This document shows, in pieces, positions 49,400 through 62,698 of a stretch of DNA of 64,000 bases. The stretch spans positions 86,546-150,545 of the forward strand of contig MU401540.1 in the NCBI GenBank assembly GCA_022579005.1, read 5' to 3'. Both the position numbers and the translations under genes were made by a program. The stretch is from Poronia punctata. Its lineage: Eukaryota; Ascomycota; Sordariomycetes; Xylariales; Xylariaceae. The notes below the pieces were generated by a model. That model was not told the DNA's origin and did not search any database. It worked only from the letters and a program-made list of their open reading frames with translations. The first letter of the stretch is position 1. Every line of letters starts with the position of its first letter.

Positions 49400-51800
49400 C
49401 GTTATTAGTTGTTGCTCTTGTCGTCTCACTTGGTTTGTATTGGGCAGATCGGGGTGTTTCTTAGTTTCTTAGTTTCTTACCTTTTCTTTTCTTCGTACGT
49501 TGGTATTCTGATGGTTATAGCCTGGGGTTGGAGGGAATAAGAATTCCGAGACCCGGCCGGCATATACCTTTATATGGAAGTCATTGCCTCCAATATGGGA
49601 CGAGAAAGAAGCGGCTTCCAAAACGATGTATCGACACGAGCACTTGACACAAAGGGATTTGTGCAAGAGAAAGGCATTGTTGAGCGTTCGAACAATGAAA
49701 CTGAACATCGACCTTAGATGATACTGATCCCCTTTGTGAGCGCTGGCTAGGGGCCGGTAGGTCACTACAGACGGCCAGAGTAGGTCCTCATACGCGTCTA
49801 CTCGCGGTTTCGCGTACCCCTCCGGTTTCCCTATCCTCGTTTCGTCGTCCCACCATGCTTTCTAACCTCCTACTCGAGTGGCAACGACATGACCGAAGCC
49901 CAACACACGAAAGCGTTCCGAAGCGGCCGTCATTTGCTTTGTAGCCAAATAGTCGGCAGTCAAGGTCGGCATTTTTGCACAAGTGAAACTCGGCCTCACC
50001 GCTTCAGATATACCTAAAAACACTCGACGGCAGTTTTCTCGTCTGACTGTGCATCAGGCCCGCCGCCCGCCGCCCGCCTTGAGAAGGGGAAGCCACTCGC
50101 CGGCGTCCCAGCACGTGCCATCGATCTAACCAAGAAAGCATCGGAAATTGCTGACCTGAGTCATACGGCCCGCAATCGCTACCTGACTGTATAGGCGCTC
50201 AGAGACCTTCTTTTATCTTTGGAGCAGAAATCAGGCACTTGTGCAATTGGGAGTTCGGACTCGACGGTAGATGGTGACTCGGATTTGATAAGCAGACTCG
50301 ACTTCTTAAGAAAGACTACCTAGGTACTGTGAGGTATGTATTACGCATCTCACTTGGCCCTCAGTACAGTACAATTCAAGTATCTGAGCATGACAAACCC
50401 AGATGTCAGGTTTGATGTAAGACTCAAGAGCCCCTCAAGCCTGCTGAAGGTTGGGAAAGACCTTGCTTTCAAAGGAAGGTACTATCTAATCTAGCACTAC
50501 CCTGCATGCAATTTCTTGAAGGTACTTGTACATACATGTAAGTTTGTCTGCTGTGTTAGGAAAGTACAACTTGTACACACGTAGATGCACGGTCCTTACG
50601 AGTACAAGCACTGTCGTGGTACCTATCTCTATAACGGATGACCGGTATAAGGGTTTGTCAATTGGTAACAGGACTGAGAGGCGGTTGTCAAATATTTCCC
50701 CAACTTAAAACACCAAATAAATTAGAACATGGGGGTTATATTTTTACACGTTATGGTCTGTTGAGAATTATGGGCGACACTATCTGGCTTGTGCACCGCG
50801 TCCAATGTGTCCTACCATTCACAAACATCCTTGGTGCAATCTGAGATACATAAGAACAAGCGACAACGCTGAAATTAGATGAATCCCTGGTATTCATGCT
50901 GCAGCGCGCCTTTTCTTGTACCACCCTCCCACCTCCATATGCCCCCTGTACCTATTGTAAAATTAGCTACAACACCTCGACATTCTGATCATATCCTTTG
51001 CTCAGCTATATGCAACGCATGCATCTGCCTAGGTTAGGTAGATTGTTATTATCTACTTGTATGCATTTCAACGTAGTGAGGGAGACTTGTCCAAAATTGT
51101 GCTCCGCCAGAGCTCTAGACTTTCTGCTGCTTTCTTTGGTGCCTTGAACATGTGATTGGGAACTAGAGTTTGGGTGTTGATCAATATACATACGTGTGAA
51201 ATACCTATTAGACTACATGATTATGTACCTACCTATATAATCTGCTTGATATCGACATACTTATGCATCTGATTCCCTTGGCCAGATATTTATTAGTTTG
51301 TCCAAGTCGGAACATTGGACATAGGCTTGAGAAAGCACATGCTCATTCGGTTGCGACGGCAATGTTGTTGCGTCACTGAAAGGATCACAGCCCACCTGTT
51401 CTATAGCAGGTACAAAGTACCCTAACCAAGGTTGCCCCTCCAATTGGTCAACAACTTAAAAAGCCGACTTCATTGAAGTACCCCGCCATCACAATAACCT
51501 AAAAGAATAAGCATCCACCCCGGCACCATCAGGGCAGTGTCTATTTTCACTTTGTTGTCTGATATCATCATCTTTGTCGGCAAAAACCAGCGCCGCCTTC
51601 TTCTTCTGACCCTCTCTGAATAGGTATTCATCCCATATCGACAAAACTTATATTGCGCTCACGTCATACAGCTCCATTCGTTACTGGGCGAGAAAGAAAG
51701 AAGCTCTAGAACACTCGCGACCCATTAAAACTCTCCTTTCTAAACAGCAACAACAAACGCAAGTCATAATTGAGGCTGGCTTGCCGCTAGAACGCGCAAG
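49400..51800. other. Intergenic region upstream of het-c
   Basis: About 2.4 kb with short unsupported frames, one octamer (50597-50604) and TACCTAGG-type motifs. The last part is the het-c promoter; no clear TATA box was found. Confidence 0.55.
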
Positions 51801-54288
51801 ATGGGTTTACCTAGGCTTGGCTTCGGCAGCACTCTGCTGATTCTTGGCCTCATCTTGGTCTTGATGCCAACCAGAGTTGCAGCTTTCGGCGCCGGTAACA
51901 TTCCCTCCATCGCCCAGGTTGAGGGTCACAACTGGCGACATGGAGACATCGAGGATATGCTCAAGTAAGCTGAACTACCACCCAGAATATCCCGTGTACT
52001 CCTGACCCACGTATTTGCGATGATGAAACCACCCTGACTCAACCACTCTTTTGGACAGAACCATTGCTTTCTTGCATGGTAAGAAGTGGACAACTCTGCT
52101 TGTCCAACGCACGTATTTCGGCAACTGGTTGCGAGATTACTCACAGGCTGTGGATGTCGGCAGTTTGAAGGGCGTAAATGCTGAGACTATTCGGATTCTC
52201 GTCTGGGTCCTGTCTTTTCTAGCTAACGGGTATGCGACCGAGGAGTTCGAAGTCACTGCCGAACGTCTCGGTGTATACCGGCCAGAGGAACACATTGACA
52301 ATCCGCTCGGCTATGCCGACAACAAAGATGCTAGAGAATTCGACCCTCGTCTCCGTGGGCCCGTCATGCCTGTCGAGACGGAGATTGATATGCACACCGG
52401 TATAAAGAACTACATCGCTAATGAGCGCGGTAACTGGGCGACGAGCGCTGGCTATCTCCGATACAGTTTTGAACGAAGCATCCACTTTGGTAGGCTGTAT
52501 ACCAGCGGTTCCCACGGCAAAGGAAAGGAGGAGGATCTTTGTGAGGCTTTGAGATGCTTGGGCCAAGCGCTTCACTGTATGGAGGATTTCAGCGCCCACA
52601 GCAATTATTGCGAGTTGGCGCTTCGCGAACTTGGCTACCATAGTGTGTTTCCTCATTGCGGATCCAGCACTGAGATCAACCTCCGCGGACGCCGCGTCTA
52701 CCCCTTGGTGACGGGAACTTTCGGAGGTGTTGATTTCTTGCACTCTGTCTTGGGAGAAGCGAACGACCATTTCACCCAATCCGAGGTTGACCAACTCGAC
52801 ATCGCACTCAAAAACTGCGAGGGTGGAAGCGGGCCCAGCGGCGGCGGCGGCGGCGGTAGCAGTAGCGGGAGCCGAGGCCTGGGGAGTATGCTTTTTGGCG
52901 GAAGCAGTGGGAGTAGCGGAGCCCTAGACTTCGTCTCCCTTGTCAGCAAGCTGCCCGGGGTCGGAGGTGGATTAGCTTCCGAGGCCAAGGAACTCAAGCG
53001 GGCATCACGGGATCAGGAGCAAAAAAACAGCCAGAGCAGCGGTTACTCGAGCACAAGAGCGAACGCTAATGTCGTTCCTGGTATGAGCGAAAGCTTTGAC
53101 CCCGTCAAGGTCTCCAAGCAGATCTATCCCATCCTCGCATTCCGCGACAGGATTGTCAAGTCCATCAACAGGGGAATAGCCAAGATTCCAGGCCTTGAAA
53201 GCCTGCTGGATCATATCAGCGAGACGTTGACAGCCTTCATTTTGGGCCTATTGGCACCTTTTATTAGACCCATCATTAACGCAGTTACGAAAGCGTTGAA
53301 AGATGGCTCCTCGGGTGTCATCAGCGCCAGTGCTCATTCGCAGTTAGAGCCTTGGCAGAATCCCCATTGCACCGACCCGACTCACTCCATGCTTTCCAAG
53401 GACCATTTTACCAACATTTTAAACCCATGTGCCGGACGCGTCGCCTCCACCATCCTCCAATATGTTGTCCCGTAAGTCATACCTAACCCCCCGTTGATTA
53501 CATCATATTCACATGTTTCTTTTTGTAGACGAGTCCTCTATGCTTGGGAGAATCCTGGAGTGCCTGTTCGTGAGGTCGTCGACGACGTACTCAGGGCTTT
53601 CCACCATCCCGCGATCCGGGACGAGCGGGTTGAGATCCAGAAGCAGATGTTTGATACTGTGCGGAAATGGGCAGAGGAATTTCCCCGTCGCCATGAACTC
53701 AACCATATTTTGGGCTCGGAATCGGTCCGGGCTGGCAAGAATCATGTTCAAGGCCAGAAAAGTGAATCTCGCGGACATTCCCACGGCGGTGGGATCTTCG
53801 ATGGTGGCATGCTTGAGCAACTCGGCCATGGTCGGCCAAAAGGCTCGCTATGGGCCCAATGTGCTACTCGAGATCTAGACGCCATGGGCGCAGGTTCCAG
53901 CGGCCAGCCTGGCTCGAGCTATTCCGGTCCGTCCAGCTCGTCACACTCACCGATGCCACAAGCACCACAGAGCTACGGATATCATCAAAGCCAATACCCA
54001 CCTCAGAATGAAGGGTATCACGCAGGGGGTCCAGGATACGGCGGTGCCCCGTCTCACGCCCCATCGGGCGGTTATCCAGGTGGCTACCCAGGGCAGCATA
54101 ACCCTGGTTCCCAAGGAGAAGCTGCGAGCTATTACGGTGCGACACAGCCAGCCCCGGCCCCGGCCCCGGCTCCGGGCTACCCTAGTCACGGATACGGCGG
54201 GGCGCCGCCGCCGCACGCGGGAGGGTATTCCCAGGGACATCAACAATACGGGAGCGGTTATGGAGGGGCTCCATATCCGTACGAGTAA
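51801..54288 (+). CDS. het-c: HET-C heterokaryon incompatibility protein
   Basis: HET-C (Pfam Het-C) is a secreted or surface-associated glycine-rich protein. In Neurospora, allelic differences at het-c trigger vegetative incompatibility and death of fused cells. Exons 51801-51964, 52059-53471 and 53529-54288 give 778 aa; junctions read EDMLKTIAFLHGKKW and QYVVPRVLYAWENPG. Residues 1-28 form a signal peptide (LLILGLILVLMPTRVAA) followed by FGAGNIPSIAQVEGHNWRHG. Then come FGNWLRDYSQAVDVGSLKGV and the His-rich HCMEDFSAHSNYCELALRE. A Gly/Ser linker (about 311-345) and a long C-terminal Gly-Tyr-Pro-Gln-rich tail (from about 600) are typical of the family. Two introns are short (94 and 57 nt). Confidence 0.93.
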
Positions 54289-54558
54289 AGCGGGCTGACG
54301 AGAAACGGAAATGATGGTACGGCGTTGGTCCGGTTGTTTATAGAAGTTATATTCACTATGCCTGTAGGAGGGGTCGTAGGCGCTGGCAACAGTTGAGTTT
54401 CTATGCCCCCTCGGGTTGCTGGTGGTTCAATAGAAGTTGTAAGACTAATATGCCAAGGTCAATCTGTTGTATCTATTAATTGACCTGCTAAAAAGTTGCA
54501 TACCATGGAGTCTTACTTGCAACAGTTCAGATGGTTCCTAGCTGGGCCTACCGGAGGG

Positions 54559-55644
54559 TTATTTGAGAAGCTCTTCAACACCACCTTCTGAATTTAATAA
54601 GGACGTGTTCTCTTGCCAACGCAGCCATGCTATACCTTGCATGAGACTATCCGTGAGATCGTCTAGCTTTGCTTTCCGTTCTATGGGTCCCTCTTCCGAT
54701 ATATCCGCCGCATCGGCAACTTTCGACCTCCTAGGTCTAGGCTTCTTCCTCTTCGTTGCAGCGATATATGCGTCTAGCATGTGCCTAGTCTCGACGTTGC
54801 CTGGTGAAACAACCAGATCGCTCCCGTCGAGCCAGCGACTCATAAGGTCGATCTTTGCCTTCTTCGACTCAGCACTCGTCTTCTTAGTCCTCCGTTTCCC
54901 GGCCGGCCTTTCTGCCGACTCTGCTTCAGCCTCTTCGGGCTTTACTTGGTCTTGGCCGAGAAGGAAGAACTGCCCCACTCGCTCGGGCTTCACGGGCACG
55001 ACCTCGCCGCCCCATACGCCGAGGTCGCGTAGCGTGCGGAGCGACGCGTGGAGCATGGCCTCTAGCGTATTCACGCGCACGGTCCACTCCTGGATGGCCG
55101 CGGCGCCGCCGCTACGCCACCGCTGGCGCTCGATGAGAATGTGCGTGGGAAGCGGCCGCAGCTGCAATATCGTGTCCTGGAGGAAGTTGTTTGTTGTTAT
55201 TGCCAAGGCCGCTGGGGCAAAGAAGCCGGCGGACAAGGGCGAGCATTCCTCGCTTCCGCCGCCTCCATCAGAATTGGGGCCAAGGTCTAACAGGGAGAGA
55301 CGCCTCCATGCGTGAAGTGTGATGGGGATAGGGGCGGTGTTGGCAGATCCATGCAGGCCGTTTGCAGCGCTGTTACTACTTCTGCCATTCCGTTTCGAGT
55401 CGGGCGTCAGTAAGCTGAAAGCCAAGTTTTTGATACCGAGATCAATGCTCAAGACCACGGGGGGCGATGATGAAGATTTCGCTTTCTTCTTCGTCTTGGT
55501 GACCACCGGCGGCGATGTATTACTGTTGGCGAGCGCCAGACGCGCTATCAGCTCGTCTTTGCGGCCGGTCGTAGGCAGGCCACAGAGAAAGGATAGGCGC
55601 TTCAACTGTGAGGCACGCAGGGCTCCCGAGATCATGCTCGTCAT
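54559..55644 (-). CDS. ydc2: Mitochondrial Holliday-junction resolvase (Cce1/Ydc2)
   Basis: Structure-selective endonuclease that cuts four-way junctions in mitochondrial DNA and supports its segregation. Single exon, 361 aa. An N-terminal SAP-like DNA-binding helix pair (LRASQLKRLSFLCGLPTTGRKDELIARL region, residues 9-36) leads to the RNase H-like core: strand VLSIDLGIKNLAF with Asp68, ILIERQRWRS with Glu172 and the C-terminal LDDLTDSLMQGIAWL with Asp328/Asp329 as the acidic metal ligands. A Lys-rich linker (242-262 and 298-309) is longer than in yeast. Its 3' end faces the het-c 3' end 270 bp away. A second Met at residue 4 is an alternative start. Confidence 0.9.
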   Translation of the reverse strand: MTSMISGALRASQLKRLSFLCGLPTTGRKDELIARLALANSNTSPPVVTKTKKKAKSSSSPPVVLSIDLGIKNLAFSLLTPDSKRNGRSSNSAANGLHGSANTAPIPITLHAWRRLSLLDLGPNSDGGGGSEECSPLSAGFFAPAALAITTNNFLQDTILQLRPLPTHILIERQRWRSGGAAAIQEWTVRVNTLEAMLHASLRTLRDLGVWGGEVVPVKPERVGQFFLLGQDQVKPEEAEAESAERPAGKRRTKKTSAESKKAKIDLMSRWLDGSDLVVSPGNVETRHMLDAYIAATKRKKPRPRRSKVADAADISEEGPIERKAKLDDLTDSLMQGIAWLRWQENTSLLNSEGGVEELLK

Positions 55645-56784
55645 GGCCCTTCCCCGATTGACCGACTGGCTTCCCCGACCACTGTGTATCGTAACGATGA
55701 TTTGACTAAGCCATGTAGATGCGGGCTTGTACGACTCGAGTCAGTTTGGTTACGCCAGGGGACCCAAAATCTACCCAATCCCATATCACAATCGCCGACG
55801 ATGATTGCGATTGGATTGATTCCAAATGGCCGAATCGTAGTAGTAGGTATCGTGGTGAATTGCTGTTTCATGCAAACCCTGATCTCACGTTATTATATTA
55901 TCGTATGTAAACTGGCTTCGATAATACCTACTCTCCTAATAAAATCTACTTTGATCAAATGTGATGTTACTGATTTCGTCTAAGTGCATTTTTCTCCAAC
56001 GCATCGCTGTATACGGTAACATTAAAATTAGTAATATTATTAATAATACATGTAGTACGCCTGGTGACCTTCCCCCAAATCGTACCTACGAGTACTGCAT
56101 TCCAAATCTCGAATTTCTAATGCCCCACCGCGGGCAGTTTCCGAGGCCAAAAACTGGAGATTAATTACTACGAGGTGCCTGCAAGGTAAGGTGTTTATTG
56201 CATAGGTAGTATAGGTCCTGTATCTACTTGCAAATGGGTCCTTTAGTATTAGATCTAATAGGTTATAAGATGACAGGAATTAATATAATGCCTATATAGT
56301 AGAAGTTATATAGCTGTAGTAGGGATTACTATAAAAGAAAAGGTTTTTTTATAAGGGGTTTTTTTTTACTTATTTAATATGTGCAGATTTTGTAAAAAAA
56401 AGAAGTTTTACCTTTTTATGCATATATTAATTAATATATACAATTTAGCTATTTATACTAGTTTTAATAATTAAAAGTTTTATATTGCTTATTATTATTA
56501 TTAAAGCTTAATAGCATAACAACTTAATAATAATAGTATTAGCTAATAAAATTAAACTATTTTACTTAAAAAATTTTTATTATTAAAATAAAAAATTTAA
56601 AATAAAAGCTTTAGCTTTATAGCTATAATAATATATTACCTTAAAAAATAAAAAACTTTAGCTTAAATAACTTAAACTTGTTAATATTACTAAACTTAAT
56701 AAAAAACTTATTATTTTTGCTATAAAAAAAACTAAATCTAGGTTTTATATAGCTAAAAATACTTTTACTTTAAATAAAAATAAA
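55645..56784. other. Intergenic region passing into RIP-degraded repeat
   Basis: Unique DNA to about 56200, with one octamer (56087-56094), then a rapid rise in AT content. From about 56600 a plus-strand frame with few stops up to the LTR (ending near RFYIAKNTFTLNKNK) suggests an old coding element interrupted by the Copia insertion. Confidence 0.5.
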
Positions 56785-56789
56785 TAAGT

Positions 56790-57178
56790 TGTTAGTCCGG
56801 CTAAGGGTTAATATAATCACAACACGTTACTATTTATAGTACTATGTTAACTTAATTAATTAAAAGGAAAAAGAAGTTATAAGAACTTCCTTTAGCAAGT
56901 CTTATATAGCTATAAAAGTCTTTAATTAATTAAGACCTATTGGCAATACAAAAGGAATACGTACACCCTACATATTTAATACGTAAAGAACGCGTACTCT
57001 TTACATACCAGTTACGTACTATATACGTACACTATGCGTATACTTCCCTAATAAGGTAAGTCTAACATAATTTATAATAAATGTATAAAAAACTAAATAT
57101 TTATGTTTATAAGATATTTGCGTTTTAATAGTCTTAATATAGTTAATAAGGTTAAAGGTATTAAAAAGGATTTTAATA
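56790..57178 (-). repeat. LTR, left copy (3' LTR)
   Basis: 389 bp, from TGTTAGTCCGGCTAAGGG to GGATTTTAATA. Its outer end keeps CCGG and other GC steps. Confidence 0.9.
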
Positions 57179-57329
57179 CTTGCTATTTTTTTTTTAACTA
57201 TATTTTTATTTTTTTATGCCTTTGTTTTTAATTTATAGGCAATTTACTATTGCCTTAATTTTTATTTATATCTGATTTGTTATAATAAAGAACTTAAATG
57301 CTTAGTTAAAAGTTTTTTTTATAAACAAA

Positions 57330-57920
57330 TTTATAAGGTTATTTTTTTTGTTAATTTAACGTACTTTTATAATTTCCTTTTTTTTATAAGATTTTTATAG
57401 CAATATTACGTTAATTATAAAGCGTTTTTTTTACGTACTTTTAAGTTTTATAAGATACTAGTAAAGCAACTTAAAATTAGTATAAAGTACTAAAAAAATT
57501 AAAAATAATTTAAGTACTTTAAAAATTAAGTATAAGGTAATATATAAAGCAATAGCGCTATTAACTTTGTTAACTATACTATATAGTTTACTAGCAAAAA
57601 TAAATTAAGTAATGCGCTTATATTTATTTAAGTTTTAATATATAATATTGCTAGTAATTTTATATTTGTTTTGCTTATAATTTAAAATTAATTTAATAGC
57701 AAAAATAATAATAAAACTAATTTAAAAGCTTAGGTTAGTGTTATTAGCAAATAATCTATTTATAAAAATAAATAGCTTTGCTTTTATTAAGTTTAAAAGT
57801 ATATACGTTAATTTATAATGCTTGTTTTTAATTTACTAGTTAATTTGCTTATTTAATGCTTAAATATTATTTTTTATAAGTTTAATAACTTATATAGTTA
57901 TTAATAAGTTAAATATAGCT
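57330..57920 (-). pseudogene. Decayed Copia pol C-terminus (RNase H domain)
   Basis: Reading the minus strand, one frame keeps RLFANNTNLS, SKLYSIVNKVN, LVLYTNFKLLY and KKRFIINVILL in the order and spacing of fungal Copia RNase H (the last two match the LCTDSKSLYDCLVKLGTTQEKR region of intact copies, allowing C-to-T changes). Stops are TAA/TAG of the type RIP makes. Domain identity is from knowledge of fungal Copia polyproteins. Confidence 0.8.
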
Positions 57921-60900
57921 TTAAGTTAACATATATTGCTAATATATATACTATATACTTTTTAGCTAACGTATTGCTAAAAAGCATTAATTAAAACAAA
58001 GTTAATTTTAGTTAAATTTTTTACTTAACCTTTTTGCATAAAGATTACTTTTTTATTTTAAAAAGTAACTTTTATACTATTAAACTTAATAGCTTATTTT
58101 TTATTAAAAAATTGCTTTAGTTTTGCTTTAAATTTAGCTTTAAAAAGTTTGCTTTTTTTTTTAGCTAAAAACGCTAATATAGCAAATAATAAAGTATTAT
58201 TTATTTATATTATAATAATATTAAATTTATTATATTTGCTTTTATAAACAATAAATAAAGGTTATAAGTTAATATTACTATTTTAAGTTAATTTTAATAG
58301 TGTTTATAATAAGTTTAAAACTAGTATAAACTAAATTTAGCTAAACTGTAAAAAAAGCAAAGTAACTAAAAAATAGTACTTTTAAAGTACTTTTTTTTAA
58401 GTTTAATAAGTAAACGTATATATATAATATAAAAAAAAGTGTTTTTTAACTATATATATGCTTATATAATATTTTTTAGCTTACTATAAGCGTTATAGTT
58501 TTAAATTAAAAATAGTGCAAGTATAAGTATAACTTGTTAACTTATTTATTAAATAATTAAAGCTTAATATAAAACTATCTTTTTTTTATAGTTATTATAG
58601 CTTTAAACTACTAGTTATAATTTTTTATAAAGCTAAGTAGTTTTACTTTTAATTTTGCATACTATTTAAAACAAAAATAGCTTAATATTTAAGTGCGTTT
58701 TAAAGTTAAAATAAATAAACTTAAATATTTTTATGCTTAAAAGATTATTAATTTTAAAAGCGTTAAATTTTTTAAAAAGTAAACTAAAAGTAAAAATAAT
58801 ACCTTTATTATATAGCTTTAATAATAATTAAAAATTTGCTTTTTTTTTTGCGTTTAAGTACGTTTTTAGTACTATTATATACTTAAATTATATTATTAAA
58901 AAGTATTATAATATAATAATTATTGTTTTTTTTTTTTTTAGTTTTTTATAAAGGCAGCAAATAACTACTAAAGTAATAAAAAGTTATAAGTCTTTTACTT
59001 TTTTTAAAAATATATTTTAATTTATATTTACTTTATAGTTAATTTAGTTTATATTTGCTAAAAATTTATTTACGTATTAATATAGTTTTACTTATATATA
59101 ATAAAACTTTATTAGTTTATTAACTATATTAATAATAACATTTTTACTTTTAATTACTTAAACCTTAAAAAGACTATTTTATTTTTACTTCTTTTGCTAA
59201 ACAAAAACTTTACTTTATAAAAAAAAAATAAAAACAAAAAGTAAATTAAAGCTATTTTAAGTATTAAGCGTATATAATATATTTATTTTTGCTTTTTTAT
59301 TTTAAATAGCTTTTATAGCTTTTTAAATAGCTTTTATATACTAAATAATTTTAAGTAATAGTAGCAAATTATAATTAATTTATAAATAAGTATTAAATAC
59401 TAATAAAGTAAGTATTAGTTTATTAAGTCTTATAATATTATTAAAAGCTTTTACTACTATTTACAAAATTAATTTGTTATTGTTTTAGTAGCTAATCTTT
59501 TTTTTAATTATATTAAAAGCGCAGTATAAAAAAGCATATACGCGTTTAATTTTGCTAAGTGCTTAATATGCTTTAATAAGCATTTTTTTATATATAATTT
59601 CTATAATCCTAGCACTAATTTAAAACTTTTTTAAAGCAAAGTTAGTACTAAGGTTATATACTATATAATTAAGCAGTTTTTAATAAACGTTAATTTAGCA
59701 CTTATAAAATATATTTTATACTTTACATGCTTTTATTGTTTAAATAAAAATTGTAGCTTAAAATAACGTAGCTAAATTAATAACGTAAAAAACCTATTTT
59801 TTATTAATTTAAACTACATTAATAATAACCTTATAATTAAATTTATAATTATCTTTTAAAGTAAATTTAAAGCGTTTAAGCGCTAAGTTATACGTTTAGT
59901 AATAGTAGCAAAATTTTTAAATTTTTTTTAAAATAAAATAATTTACTTTATAACTTGCTATAGTTAATATTTACTTTAGTTTTGCTACTTTAAAGTGCTT
60001 AAATTGTCTATAAAGCTAGCATAACTTAGTTTTAGTAAAATATATAGTTATTTTACTAAAGTACGTATTAAAAAACAAATATTTTTATTTATAAATAACT
60101 AGTATTATATTACTATTGCTTTAAATAATAATATTTTTAGTATTATTAAAATAAGCACTAATATAGTTAGCGTTATATAATAAAAATAAAAAAAAGGTAA
60201 GCATATTTAAAATATAATACGTAGTTATTTTAAAAAGGTTTTATATTTAAATTGTACTAATACTTTTAATAATACTGCTGCTACTAAATTTAATATAAAC
60301 TTTGCTTAGTTTTTATACTATATTTACTTTTAAATTTAAATATAAGTACGCTTTTAATTATGCTTTTTTAATTATTAAATAGTTAAAAGCACCTATATTT
60401 TATAATTTGCTTTAATATTCTACTTTATATAGATTTTTTAAAACAAATTAATTTGCTAGCGTTTTAGCTTTAAATTGCTATATATTTTCGCTTATAACGC
60501 AATATATATATATAGCGTTTATTAAAAATTAAGTAAATTTCTTTACTATTTTATTATTAATTTTATTTTATTTATAGTTTAAATTTAAAACAGTTTTAAA
60601 AATACTTTTTATATTTATTAAATATTAAAAAAATATTTTAATATCTAGTTTATAGCTATAAATTGTTTTATATATAGTAAAAAACTAGCGTTTTATTTTA
60701 TATTGTTTTTTAATTAAATAATTAGTTAAAAAATAACTATTTTTTCTATATATAAAACACTTATACTTTTATTTTAATAAGTTTAATTTACTTTTAAAAC
60801 TAAAGCAATACAATATTAAATTGTTTTTATTATAATTATAATTATTATACTTATAATTTATATAAAACGCAATGCTGCTTTTACTATTATTTACTACTTA

Positions 60901-62698
60901 TAAATATGCTTAAAAGTTAAAAAACAAACTTTTAAATGTTAGCTTTTAGTAAATAAATATTATATTAAACTTAAATATACCTTTGCACGCATATACTACG
61001 TTTATTACTAAGTAAATTTTACTTTAATATATAACGCTAAGTGCTTGCTAAGCTTTTATAATTTTATTAATTATAAAGTTAAAAGCTTTTATAAAAGTTT
61101 TGTTTAAGTTTTCTTTGCAAATATTTTAGTATATAATTATTATTTAATTAGTAAAGTATTAAAACTAATTTACAATATTATTAAAATATAAATTTAACTT
61201 AAAATATATTTTTATTTATAACTTATTAAAGCTAATTTGCTATATAAAGTACTGCTTAGCGCGTTTATTAAAAATTATTAAAAATATAGCCTAATACTAG
61301 TTTTTTATTATTTTAATTTAGTAGTATATATTAATAAAAATTTGTACTTTGTTATATAACAAATTATAAAGCTTACTTATATAATTCTAGTTTTTTTGCT
61401 ATATTTTTGCAAATATAGCAATTTTTTTAAAAGTAAAAAAAGTATTATTTATTAAACGTATTAAAAGTAAATTATAAAGCAAAACATAGTTAAATTTTTA
61501 AAAATTTAAGTATAAAATTAAAATATTTTTATACTTAATAGCTTAAATAAAAGCAGCTTGCTATTAAAGTATAACTAGCTTGTTAGTAAGTAAGAAATTT
61601 ACTAGTTATAAGCGCTTAAAAGTATATAAAGCATACGTAGCCTAAGTAGCTTATAATACTTAAAAGGTTAAAAAAAGTTAAAAAGCAGGTTAAGTACTTT
61701 AAAAAGCTTAAAAAGCTTATAAAGCTTAAGCTTTTTAGTTAGTTACTAATACTTTATAAATTAATCGTAATTTAAACGTATATTATTATATAAACTTTTT
61801 ATTATTAAAATTAAATAAAAAAGTTATTTTAAGTGCTTTTTTTTTAAACAATAAAACTAAAAAAAGGTATTAAAGTCTTTTAATAGTTACGTTATTAAAA
61901 ATAATAGCAACTAAATAGTTACTTATAAAAGTTTAAAAGTTTACTAAAGTATTATTAAGCCTTTTTTGTTACAACATTAGCAGTAATATATATTAAATTA
62001 TATATACTAATATATTAAAATTTTAACGTGTTTATTTTTTAAAATTTTTTTAAACAGCTTATAAAAAATCTTTGCTATTAAAAAGCGTATATAAGTACTT
62101 AGTTATTTTTATTAAAACGTACGTATTTAGCTTATTTTTTGTTACTATTTTAAAGTTAATTTTTTTATTTTTTTAAAGTTTAAAAACAATATACTATTAA
62201 AAAAGGTATATAGCTATTTTAATATTTTTAAATATTTTAGCTTAATTTAAGTTTATATTATAAGCGTTTTTAAAACAAAAAAAAGGCTGTTAAAATTAAT
62301 AAGCTTTTTATTATAGTTGCTTTTTTAAATTAAATTTAAAGTAACTATTAAAATTAAGATTTAATAACAATGCTATTATAAATTAATACTAATTAGTTTT
62401 TAAATTAGCTATAAATTAATTATAGTAATAAAAATGCTTACTATCTTTTGTTTTATTATTAAATAACCTATAAAACATATACTATAATTCTGCGTTAACT
62501 TTTTTTACGTACTATAATTCTACTAAAAAGTTATTAAAGTAATTTAATTTAGATTTTTTATTTAGCACTTTACTTAAAGTAGTTTTTAAAAGTAATATAA
62601 AGCTAAAATAACTTTAAGTTAAGTTAAAAGCAAGTATAACAATAGTTTTTGTTTTTAAACCTTGCTTTTTTATAGTTACTAATTTAACTACTAATTAG

